DNA of 64,000 bases from Tillus elongatus (taxonomy: Eukaryota; Arthropoda; Insecta; Coleoptera; Cleridae). Every line of letters begins with the position of its first letter. Position 1 is the stretch's first letter. The position numbers and the translations under genes are program-made. Location of the stretch: contig OZ023265.1 in assembly GCA_964006375.1 (NCBI GenBank), forward strand, positions 160,778,118 through 160,842,117, written 5' to 3'. This document shows, piece by piece, positions 1 through 9,497 of this stretch. The notes beneath the pieces are model-generated. The model saw only the letters and a list, made by a program, of their open reading frames with translations, did no database searches and was not told where the DNA came from.

Positions 1-249
1 GTCCCTGCAGGCTTGTCAGGTGAGGAGGACTCAAGGACAGCTGCTCTCATCCAGCTCCCTACTACTCTGCAATAGTGATGGTAATAACGGTTCCAACACT
101 GGAGTGTTCCAGTCATCTTCGTTCCATATAAACAACATTACAAAATAACGTTATTTTGAAAGTTACGAAAGTTTTTGGTTTTTCGGCCTCGCTCTGCCGT
201 TTTTTCGTTCCTGTTTGATTAGTTTTCTATGATGGTATTGATTCTATTT
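1..249. other. No recognised feature
   Basis: Frame 2 of the + strand is open from the window edge to a TAA near 148 and is serine- and asparagine-rich at its end, so a truncated C-terminus is possible. I recognise no family in it. The remainder is AT-rich and leads into a reverse transcriptase scrap. Confidence 0.3.
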
Positions 250-594
250 GTTATTGCACAACTCCAGGTGTCCCTCTGGCCTTTACTCTTCTTACTCTTC
301 ATTATTGACTTCAGCTTTGTTTTGCCGGCCAATCATTTTCTTTTTGCTGGCGATCTTTATTTTTCTATAAGTGGAGTTGATGATTGTGTAGACTGTCAAT
401 GTGCAATAGATAGAGTTGACGAGTGGTGTGTTGAGAAAAGACTGTACCTGAATTTTTAGAAGTGTAGGGTGGTCTCATATTCAAAGAGAATATCTTGCAC
501 TGAATATCATTACAACATGAATGCCTCATTGATCCCTAGATGTAGCAGCACAATAGATTTAGGCATTACCTTTGACAGCATATTATCTTTTAAG
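250..594 (+). pseudogene. LINE reverse transcriptase fragment (CR1/jockey group)
   Basis: The frame reads through RT palm motifs: a PLLFLLFI-D stretch, then FAGD where active elements have FADD, then RVDEWCVEKRLYLN, typical of the segment after the FADD box in CR1/jockey-type LINEs. An in-frame TAG follows at about 457-459, after which the same frame continues with RT-like sequence (KCRVVSYS, then IDLGITFDSILSFK) up to 594. There the TTAGG tail of another LINE begins. The FADD change and the stop make it a dead relic. Both ends are missing, and the break at 594/595 looks like an insertion point. Confidence 0.75.
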
Positions 595-614
595 TTAGGT
601 TAGGTTAGGTTAGG
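595..614. repeat. (TTAGG)4 tract at a LINE 3' end
   Basis: Four perfect copies of TTAGG, the common insect telomere unit, sit exactly between the LINE relic on the left and the 3' untranslated end of the R1/Loa-like element on the right. Read in the sense of that element, its tail is (CCTAA)4. It may be target-derived, as for telomere-targeting R1-clade LINEs, or simply the element's own tail. Confidence 0.85.
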
Positions 615-685
615 TTTGTATGTGAGTGGTCCACATCGGTCCCTCCACCGCGACCATAAGGTATATTGTGGCTCACGCCTAATGT

Positions 686-1637
686 CTATATTTCGCCCAA
701 CAAATCCAGCCTCCTACAGAGGTCGATAACCTTTGTGGGGGAAAGTTGATCCAGATCCTCTGGAGCAAGGTTTACCTTGCCAAAGAGCAGGTATCTAGTC
801 CTGTCCGCTGCTGGACAGGAACACAGCACGTGCTCTGCTGTCTTGTCATTCTCCATACACAGCCGCCACTCAGTCTCCTGACCGACCCCAATACGGTGCA
901 TGTGATGCCGCAAGCGGCAGTGTCCTGTATACAGGCCGACTAGAGTACTCAGTTGTTGTCTGTTCATCTCTAGAAGTTTTTTAGCCCTTGACTCAGACAG
1001 GCCATTTATGAAGGCCTTAGAGTGAGCTAATCCTGGAAGATTTTGCCAATATTGGATTGTCATTCTTTCTGTCCAGGTCTTTAAGGTGCGTTTTGCTGTG
1101 CAAGATGTTATCCCCAGCACCGGTTCTGGTCCGGCAAAGTCTCTCTGGGCACCACTCCTGGCAAGCGCGTTGGCCGCAACGTTGCCATCATGGTCCGAGT
1201 GACCCGGTATCCAGACCAGCGACACCTCATTTACAGCTGCCCAATTCGTTGAGGGCAGATTTACAACTCCATACCGTCTTTGAATTACACCGGTAGGAAC
1301 CAAGAGTCTTTATTGCAGCTTGGCTATCTGCATATATCTTTATCGATTTGTTTGTGCACAGGTTTTTTATACTTTCCCTTGCACACATCTCGATGGCATA
1401 CACTTCCGCCTGGTGTATGGTTGTGTACTTGCCGAGGCTAGCTGATAGACTAGCATTGGTGCTGCCCCCATAAGTGCTGGCTCCTACTCCCAAATTGGTT
1501 TTGGAGCCGTCAGAATAGCAGCAGAGGTCCGCTCTCAACAGGGTCGTTTGGTTTCGGTCCCAGTCCTCCCTTTCCGCGAGGACGATCTTGAAAGACAGAT
1601 CTCTGCTGATCCTTGTAGGCATCAAGTCTGAGACCAT
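686..1637 (-). pseudogene. RNase H and C-terminal domain of the R1/Loa-like ORF2
   Basis: Two overlapping frames (1637-1227, then 1303-686) together cover an RNase H fold: CCYSDGSK at the first catalytic Asp, QAEVYAIE with the catalytic Glu, IYADSQAAIKT with the next Asp, and VWIPGHSDHDGN with the final His/Asp segment. After this comes a region with CRLRHHMHRIG, CMENDKTAEHVLCSCP and a terminal helix, the Cys/His pattern that ends many R1/Loa/I ORF2 proteins. A frameshift near 1230-1300 separates the two parts. The catalytic residues themselves remain. Confidence 0.85.
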
Positions 1638-1896
1638 TCCCAGGATCCTGTGACAATCACTGTCATCAAGGAGACCCTCCCAGACTGACTTCCCTCGGCA
1701 TGCTGTCTGCCGTTTGTTTTAGTCTGTTCGTTGTCCACCTCGCCACCCTCTCCAACCATATGTGAAGAGGGGGAATATTAAGGAGGACCTCCAGAGCGGC
1801 TGATGGTGCGGTGCTTATCACTCCCGTTATCATCAGACAAGCTTATCTCTGTAGATGAGCCAGTTTGGCCCTCGCGATACCACGAAGTGCCCTCGG

Positions 1897-2964
1897 TCAC
1901 CAAACTATGGCTCCATATGTTATCATTGGCCTGATAACCACTACATAGAGCCAGTACATCTGTTGGCGGTTTGTTCCCCAGTTGTTACCACAGATTCTCC
2001 GGCAGGTCCACAGGGACATTTTAGCCTTGCGGATAACATTTTCTAACTGTTTGTCCCAGTTGAGCTTCTTATCTAGGGTAACTCCCAGATATTTTGCTTG
2101 GTCCGAAAATGGAATGGTTTCCCCCATAAGAATAGGTGGTTTTAATTTGTCCAACTTTCTTCTTCTGGTAAAAGGTACAATCATCGTTTTGCGGGGGTTC
2201 ACAGACATCTGTTCCCTCCGGCACCAATCATTAATTACATTTAGTGCCTCTTGAAGAGTACTTGCCAGTTCCTCCTCAGATTTGCCTCTAACCATTATGA
2301 CAAGATCATCAGCATACGCCTGGACCTCAACCTCCCAGAGTCCGAGGATAGCCAGCAAATCGTCCACAAAGAGGGACCACAGCAGGGGGGATAGAACGCC
2401 CCCCTGATGACACCCCCTCGCGGCCCTGACGCCGACCACCTCTCCCCGCAATGAGGTAATAATGGTCCGATTGTGCAGCATGTTTCCGATCCAGCCACAG
2501 ATGGTAGGTTCCACCCCCCCTCTAGCGATAGTGGCCTCGTAGAGGGAGATCGGTAGTGCATTATTAAATGCTCCTTCGATGTCGAGAAATGCCGCCACCG
2601 CAACCTCTCCATTTTCCAGAGAGTGTGTGATTTTCTCGACGAGGTTATTGAGCACTAACTCAGTTGATTTGCCAGTTTGATAGGCATACTGGTGGGTATT
2701 TAGGGGGTTGTTGGGTAAGATGTTCCCCCTAATGTGTCCGTCCAGTATTTTTTCCAATCCCTTCAGGAGGAATGATGTAATACTGAGAGGTCTCAGTGAT
2801 GTAGGTAGGATGTCCTTACGTCCCAATTTGGGAATGTAAACCCCCCCTAACCACCGTCCAGGTGGATGGAATGTAGTTCCAGGCCAGACTGGCTCTGTAC
2901 AGCCTGATAAGGTGAGGTAGGAGAATCTCCAGTCCCTTTTGTAGTAGGACCGGTACCACCCCAT
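1897..2964 (-). pseudogene. Reverse transcriptase domain of the R1/Loa-like ORF2
   Basis: This is the longest frame of the element. Visible motifs in order are LRPLSITSFLLKGLEKILD, HQYAYQTGKSTE, AAFLDIEGAFNN (first catalytic Asp), GCHQGGVLSPLLW, and VQAYADDLVIMV (YADD catalytic pair), then the thumb with KYLGVTLDKKLNW. The GC-x-QGGVLSPLLW form is typical of R1/Loa-type RTs. A short upstream piece at 3259-2816 supplies the N-terminal RT region in another frame, so a frameshift lies near 2820-2960. Confidence 0.88.
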
Positions 2965-3400
2965 CCTCCCCTGGCGACTTGATTGGCTGGAAATGATTCA
3001 CAGCACACTCCACTGCCGAGGTTGTAATTATTCGCCGAGCAACCCGCCAGTCCTCCCCATGAGGGCGTTTAAATCGTCCCTCAGCTGGTAGGATCTCTCC
3101 GTTGCTCAGGATCAGACAATCTGGGAAGTGTGTGTGTGCTAAGAGCTCTAACGTTTCTTTCCGAGATTCAGTAAAGGAACCATCTGGTCGTTTTATCGAT
3201 CCCAGCTCCTGAACACGGTCACGTGAGAGAATCCTGTGGATTCTGGTGCTGCTGGGCAAATTATTAATGTCCCCGCAGAACCTCCTCCAGGACTCCCTCT
3301 TAGCATTCCTTATCTCTTTGTTATAGTGTGTTAGAGCGGTTTTATATTGCTCCCAGTTGCCTGTAGTCTTAGCAGGATTGAAGAGACGTCTAACTTCCCT

Positions 3401-4333
3401 TCATAGTTTATCAAGGTTATTATTCCACCAAGTAGACCCCCGACTGTCTCTCTTTGACCTTAGTGGACAGTTTTCGTAATATGCAGAGACAACAGCTTCC
3501 TTAACCTGTTCAGCTGCAATCTCAATCTCATCACGATCCCTTACTGTGGGGATAGCGGACCCAAGTCCGGCGGCGAGAGACTGTTTGTACCCCTCCCAAT
3601 CCGTCCTTCTCGGGTCGCGATACTCCACCACAGGTCTAGGGCCTGTTACAATCTCAAATAGGATATGGGCATGGTCAGAACATGAGGGTTCAGACGACAC
3701 CCTCCATTTGAGGATTTTTGAGCTCAAAAGCTTGAGCTGATCGTGAGATCTAAAACCTCTCTCCGATTAGCTGTAAAAAAAGGTGGGTTCCGAGCCTATG
3801 TTGTTAACAACCAGCTCCTCCCCTAAAATGTATTCGAATAGTGATTCACCTCGCCTGTTAGTGTCCGTGCTCCCCCAAGCCAAGTGATGGGAGTTCGCAT
3901 CACACCCCATTACGAGGTGATAGTTGTTCCTCTTGCAGTAGGCGATCAATTTCCGCACCTCTGCTGGAGGTGGTTGTTCTGCATCTCTGTCTTCAGGGAA
4001 ATAGGCCGAACAGGCCACTACTTCCAGCCTGGCCCCCCCGGATGTGATCACGATATGGATGGATGCCATGTCCTTGGTGCAGTATTCTGTAAGTGTAAAA
4101 TACTGCAAGTTGTTTCTGATCCAGATACAGGCTCTGGGGTTGGTACCAGTGCCCACCTCTACTATCTTACCAGAAGTGTTACCCAGCCCTTTAGTTCGTT
4201 CCGAATTGGCGGTCCAGGATTCTTGGAGAAGAGCAATATCTATTTGCTCTTTCTTTAATTTCATGCTAAGGAGGTATGTCGCAGCCTTAGCATGATGCAA
4301 ATTAACTTGAATGCACCTTATATTGGTGGGCAT
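3401..4333 (-). pseudogene. Endonuclease and linker of the R1/Loa-like ORF2
   Basis: The frame 4333-3767 starts IRCIQVNLHHAKAA with the conserved Asn, has LLQESW with the metal-binding Glu, and VMGCDANSHHLAWGS with the catalytic Asp-Ala-Asn typical of R1/Loa-type apurinic endonucleases. The frame breaks in a run of T/A near 3775 just before the expected final motif, and the reading continues in another frame at 3727-3401, which includes a SDHAHILFE motif with the last catalytic Asp-His pair. It nicked target DNA for target-primed reverse transcription in active relatives. Confidence 0.8.
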
Positions 4334-4399
4334 GGGGGTAGGAATATGGTGTGTGTATAAAGGATAAAGGAGTAGGTTAAGGAGCTCGAAAGGAAAGGG

Positions 4400-4860
4400 A
4401 TTTATGGTGCAGGTTCCTCCTCCTTTTTAGAAGCTCGATTACCAAGCTTCCTATAGGAGGGTCTACCTTTGGTAGTCGTCCAAGGGGTGGACTTTCCTTT
4501 CTCCTGTGGTTTCCCTCTGGAGGTTCCAGTGGAAGGTTGAATCCTGCCACCTCCTTTATTGGGTCTGTGTCTGTCGTGTCTATGGTTGTTCCCACGAGCA
4601 GCAAGGGAAAATCAGCCTCCATGGAAGAGCCCCGCATCCCATGGAGAGGCATGTACACAGGGAGGTCGCCCGGTTTCCCTGGGGAGGGTTACGTTAGCGA
4701 CATAATTACCATCCTGCCAATGCCCGGCCATATCGGCCAGAAGCATCATCGCTTCTGCACCAACCCGCCAACGACCTTGCGATGTGGTTTTTTTTATAGA
4801 GAACTCTCCACGCAATGCCGGCCAATTAAGGCAAGCATTCCCGGCCCTCCTAAGACATGA
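4400..4860 (-). pseudogene. Possible gag-like (ORF1) tail of the R1/Loa-like element
   Basis: Upstream of the endonuclease the - strand has overlapping open frames. One (4815-4612) reads RWRVGAEAMMLLADMAGHW. After an apparent shift, a Lys/Arg/Gly-rich frame ends near 4405. A basic tail just before ORF2 suits a LINE ORF1 end, but no zinc knuckle is visible and the homology is not certain. Confidence 0.35.
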
Positions 4861-4983
4861 CTAGGTAGGGTTACGGTCTGGTTAGTTCATTTAGTTCACG
4901 TCTAATAGTAGACGCTATCCAGGGTGCACCACGTGGAGGGAACTAAATTTACACCCCATCTTTCAAGTTACACATAGAGGAAA

Positions 4984-7900
4984 GTGGTGAGTTTAGCCCT
5001 TCGTATGCTTGGCTTTATGATTAGAAACTATATATACAAAATTTTTGTGGAGCAGGAGACTGGTGTACAGTGTGAGAGTGACGGTTTTTTCGGCAGTGAT
5101 GGGACCTTCTTATCAGTGCTGCATCTGAACGTTCAATGTATTTCTGACAAGATTTTACCATTGGTGGCTTTCCTAAATGCTACGAATATTACCTTTGATA
5201 TATTACTTTTTACAGAGCATTGGCAAAATACTCAACAATTGGAAAATATATGTATAGAGAATTATGAATTAGCTACATTCTTTTGTAGGGAGAATATGTT
5301 GCATGGGGGTGCTGTTGTTTTTGTTAGGAAAGGCTTGCCATTTGGAACAAGAAAATTAGATTGTTCTAAATTTTGTTCTGAGGGTGTTCTGGAGTGCTGT
5401 GGGGTGGAGATTCTTGGACTGAATACTGTTGTAGTAGTAGCTTATAGTCCTAACCCACATAGGAAATTTGATGACTTTTACCTGTTGTGTTATTCCTTGG
5501 TGGATCATCTATCTAGAACTAACAAGGCTGTGTTGATTGCCGGCGATTTTAATTTAAATTTGTTGCAGAATTCTCCAAGTGTTATCAAATATACTGATTT
5601 GTTGGAGTGTTTTGGTTTTAATAATTTGATCAGTGATCCGACAAGAGTAGCATTTTCATCGGCTAAATGCATTGATCATGCGTTGGTTAATGATCTGTTT
5701 GACACTTTGCGTGTGGAAAACTTCGATCCTGGTTTATCCGATCACAATTGTCAGATTATACAGTTCCTGGTTGATAGGGTAGCAGTCCCCAAGAGACTTT
5801 CTTATTTTAGAAATTTCTCTCCGTGCAACATTGACTCTTTTCGTTTATGCTTGGAAAAAGAAACCTGGAGGGAGGTGTACGAGTCTAGGTGTCCAGACAA
5901 AGCTTTTGAATGCTTTTTCCACACCTTTTATTACTATTTTGACCTGAGTTTTCCATTGCGGAGATACTCACGGGATTATTTTCGGGGCAGGACCAGAAGA
6001 GGGGACAATTGGTGGTCCTCTGAAGATGTTATTGCTCTTAGAGACAAATTAACCTTGGTACATGATCTGTGTAAACAGCATCCTGAGTTTGCTGATTTAA
6101 AAAAACTCCTAAATGGGCAGTATAATGAGCTTTTGAAATCTAAGAGGCAACACTTTCATGATCAGAAAGTCGCAAATTCCACTAACAAGGCAAAGACAAT
6201 GTGGGGTATTGTTGGAAGGTTTCGTAATAGGGTGAGAGATTCAAATGATTTGGGAATTAAAGTGGATGGAGTACAGCTTGCCCATCAGAATTTGGCTGAC
6301 TTTTTAAATCACCAGTATACTACTATGCATCTTGATGATGATACCTTTGTGGATTGGAATTTTTTGGAGTCCTGTGTGCCTTTTGTTGACACATCTTTTT
6401 TCCTTTCCCCAGTAATTGATGTTGATATTGTGGATATTATTGGGGGTCTTAACTGTTCCAGTTCATCGGGTTGTGATGGTATTTCTAATAATTTGCTTAA
6501 ACAAGTAAGTGATCTTATCTGTGGCCCAATTGCTTTTGTTGTCAACTTGAGTTTCGAGATGGGTAGGTTTCCTAGCAAACTTAAAGAGGCTTTAGTTTTC
6601 TTATTATTTAAAAAAGGAGACCCTGAAAGTTTCTTGAATTATCGACAAATCAGCCTGTTAACCTCTTTTTCAAAAATCTTTGAAGGTGTTATTAATAATC
6701 AGTTGCGTAAGTTCTTCTCTGCAAATTCAGTTTTTTCATTGTGGCAGCATGGCTTTACTGATGGTAGAGGTACCAACGCAGCCTTATATGAATTCATATT
6801 TCAAATTGTAAAGTCAATAGATAAAAAGGAACCTTGCTTGGGACTGTTTTTGGATTTTTCAGGTGCCTTTGATAGAGTTGATCATGACATTCTATTGAGC
6901 AAATTATTTAGATGTGGTATTAGGGGAGGGCCTCATCAGTTATTATCTTCATATCTTCAGGGCAGGAGTCAGAGGGTAAGGCTTTCAGATGGCACTGTAA
7001 GCGAACCACTGCCGATTAAATTGGGTGTGCCTCAGGGCTCAATTTTGGGGCCATTATTTTATCTGATCTATGTCAATGATCTTCTTCTTTACATTCATCA
7101 CATTTTAGGCATAACAGTTGTGTGTTATGCAGATGACACAAATATTCTTGTCAGGGCAGATAGTTTCCATGAACTGACCCAGAAATGTAGCTTGGTGTAC
7201 GAAAGGGTGAATGTATGGGCTGGCAAGAATAAATTAGTCTTAAATCACGAAAAAACTGTGAAAATTTGCTTTTGATCAGGTGGTATGAGATGTGTTGATG
7301 ATATGTTTTACGGTTTTTCCAGTCATGTTAAGATGTTGGGAGTATTTATTGACAGTCATATGCGCTGGCTACCTCATGTCGATTTTCTGTGCACTAGATT
7401 GAGGCGTTGTGTATATGCAGTGAAATGTTTAAAGAATGTCTGCGGTGAAAGCACCCTGTTGAGTGTATACCACGCCTGCTTCGACTCACTTATGCGCTAT
7501 GGAATCATTTTTTGGGGTGCTGTGTCTGACTCTAATCGTGTCTTTTTAATACAGAAATTGATTGTTAGAATGGTGGCTGGTGCGGAGTTTCGTGAATCAT
7601 GTAAACCTTTGTTTAAGAAGTATTCCATTCTCACCTTTTACGACGCTTACATATATGAAATTTGTTGCTTTGTTCATAAGAATTATCATTACTTCACAGG
7701 AAATCAAATTTATCATGGTTATGCTACCAGAAATAGAGACATTTTGAGGCCTAGTGCACATTGTAATGCCCAATACCAGAAGAATGTTTATTATAATGGA
7801 TGTAAATTTTATAACCAACTGCCATCTGCTGTGAAAGCCTCTAATACTTTTTATACTTTTAAGCACACCCTAAAAAAAAATTCTGTTGGAAAATACCTGT

Positions 7901-8065
7901 TACTCTGTCGAGGACTTCTTTGTTTAGATTAAGTGATGTGCTTCAGGTTTGTACCGTGCTATATTTTAAATTTTAATTTTAGTTTTACTGATGTATCGCT
8001 TATACTGACATTATCACGAACAGATTTTATGCTGTATCTGTGAAATAAATATCTATCTATCTATA
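4984..8065 (+). mobile_element. Near-intact EN+RT LINE (CR1/jockey group)
   Basis: A + strand element with a single long ORF2 (endonuclease and reverse transcriptase), a short 3' UTR with AATAAA at about 8043, and a (ATCT)n-like tail at about 8048-8065. Short tandem-repeat tails rather than poly(A) are usual for CR1-type LINEs. No ORF1 is seen upstream: the 5' part seems missing and the left side abuts the R1/Loa-like element. Only one nonsense codon interrupts ORF2, so this copy is much younger than most LINEs here. Confidence 0.85.
5005..7932 (+). pseudogene. LINE ORF2 (endonuclease-RT) with one in-frame TGA
   Basis: The frame is open from before 5005 (first ATG at 5005) to a TGA at 7273-7275 and resumes in the same frame to a stop at 7932, so a single nonsense codon separates a full EN+RT from its C-terminus. 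Counting from 4984, the endonuclease shows HLNVQC (47-52), TEHW with catalytic Glu (77-80), GDFNLN (187-192), IDHAL (230-234) and LSDHN (251-255). The RT shows FLDFSGAFDRVDHD, LGVPQGSILGPLFY and CYADDTN (YADD 715-718). After the stop come MLGVFIDSHMRW and the usual C-terminal segment. All catalytic residues look intact. Confidence 0.88.
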
Positions 8066-8738
8066 GTAAGGTCCGTAATGAAATGACACTTAAAACTCTA
8101 TTTTACTTGCATGTACTAAGGTCTAATATGGAGCACTAATTTTTTCTCCATATTATACTTCTCAAAAGTGTTGCTTTGAGTCAGTCCAAAGGAGGTTCCT
8201 GAAATTGTTGTGATATAATAGCCTAGAGTATCAGATTTTGCTAATCTTCTCTTTCCCATCACATTCAGATATTGAGCATGTAGGTGCATTTGTTGGTAAT
8301 ATACACAAATGTTACTGTTGTTGCAAGCAAGATAATACAAACAAAATTATTAAAGTTAGCTACCAGCCAAAGTTGACATTTACCAGCCTGTTTAGTGGAC
8401 TGTATATTCACGTTGATTGATTCCTGGGTCTTAGGGTTTTCTTCATTCAAGGCCGTCCGGCTCGTCTTCTCAAAACAGTTAAACAAAATATTTAGGGGAA
8501 TAAGAAAGTAGTAGGAGCTTGTGCACTGTGGACTGATGCTAAAGAAGTGGTAGAGAGCAAGAAAATTATTACAAATCTCTTCCTCACCCCTCGCTGTCAC
8601 AATACCAACCTTACGGGCAAGCAATCCACAAATGTCTGGCAGCAATTTCAAATTTAAATACCTATGTACAAGCTTGCATCAACAGTTACCTTGTTTTGTG
8701 TTATATTGTTCTAGTTATTGAAACATTTTGTTTTCTAG
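8066..8738. other. Drp1: Drp1 intron sequence, no recognised feature
   Basis: AT-rich sequence between the LINE tail and the first Drp1 exon in the window. Short open frames on both strands show no family resemblance. The last bases before 8739 form a polypyrimidine tract and AG acceptor. Confidence 0.5.
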
Positions 8739-8986
8739 GTACTGATGCTATCGATATACTATGTGGAAGAGTGATCCCAGTAAAATTAGGGATTATAGGC
8801 GTAGTCAATAGATCTCAACAAGACATAATAAATAACAAGAGTATAAACGATGCACTCAAAGACGAAGCAACATTTCTGCAAAGTAAATATCCTACTCTAG
8901 CTCCTAGAAATGGCACACCTTACTTAGCAAAAACGTTGAATAGGTTATTGATGCATCACATCAGGGATTGCCTTCCAGATTTAAAG
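8739..8986 (+). CDS. Drp1: Drp1 exon: end of GTPase domain to early stalk
   Basis: Dynamin-1-like protein is the cytosolic GTPase that assembles around mitochondria and peroxisomes to drive fission. This internal exon encodes [30 protein letters not shown] and [18 protein letters not shown], very close to animal DNM1L at the end of the GTPase domain and start of the stalk. It follows a TTTTCTAG acceptor and ends at AAG before GTATAA. The first two bases complete a codon from an upstream exon, so this is not the gene start. The exons with the P-loop and switch motifs lie outside the window or were not recognised. An ATG 43 bases upstream is intronic. Confidence 0.95.
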
Positions 8987-9073
8987 GTATAATTACTTGA
9001 TTTTATTAGCTCTCTTTTTATCGTTGCAATTATTTTTTTAATTATTTATTTGTTGGCATTGTATTTTTTCTAG

Positions 9074-9348
9074 ACAAGAGTTAATCTGATGATATCACAG
9101 TTTCAATCTCTGCTAAACTCTTACGGGGAAGATATTTCCGACAAAAGCAAGACTTTGTTGCAAATCATCACAAAATTTGCATCGGCATATTGTTCGACGA
9201 TTGAAGGTACTGCAAGAAATATCGAGACAACAGAATTATGTGGAGGAGCAAGAATATGTTACATTTTTCATGAGACTTTCGGTAGGACTTTAGATTCAAT
9301 ACATCCACTTTCTGGTTTGAAGAAGATGGATATTCTTACGGCCATAAG
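9074..9348 (+). CDS. Drp1: Drp1 exon: stalk (middle domain)
   Basis: The exon follows a TTTTTTCTAG acceptor only 87 bases after the previous exon and encodes [19 protein letters not shown], then [41 protein letters not shown] and MDILTAIR. The [20 protein letters not shown] block is a hallmark of Drp1-type dynamins. It ends AG before GTATTA, and the split Arg codon is completed by the A that opens the next exon at 12771. This is the middle/stalk region used in self-assembly. Confidence 0.95.
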
Positions 9349-9497
9349 GTATTACAATTATTTTAAAGCTGTTATAATACCCTAAAAAGTGTTTTTGATA
9401 TTTTGAAAATATTTTTCAGTGTCAAGAAAGAATATTTTAGATACAGTTCGATCACTCAAATATTTTTAAAATATCTTCAAAAAAATGTTCCTAGAGT
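9349..9497. other. Drp1: Start of 3.4-kb Drp1 intron
   Basis: AT-rich intron sequence before a LINE insertion; no further feature seen. Confidence 0.5.

Larger units (their letters stand above)
595..4860 (-). mobile_element. R1/Loa-like non-LTR retrotransposon, decayed
   Basis: Reading leftward from about 4860, the sequence gives a basic gag-like tail, an apurinic-type endonuclease (about 4333-3767), a reverse transcriptase (about 3260-1800), an RNase H domain with a C-terminal Cys/His-rich segment (1637-686), a short 3' UTR (685-615) and the TTAGG tail. RNase H after RT plus the R1-type EN points to the R1/Loa/I group of LINEs. The coding region is broken into at least six frames, so it cannot encode a whole ORF2 protein. 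The left end is intact and the right (5') end is probably truncated. It has landed in another LINE relic. Confidence 0.85.

Noticed and set aside
595..614. A true telomere or interstitial telomeric array
   Set aside because: Only four TTAGG units, placed exactly at a LINE 3' end. A LINE tail explains it better.
8696..8992. A small gene starting at the ATG at 8696
   Set aside because: The ATG lies in the intron upstream of an acceptor at 8737-8738. Homology to Drp1 begins exactly at the acceptor.
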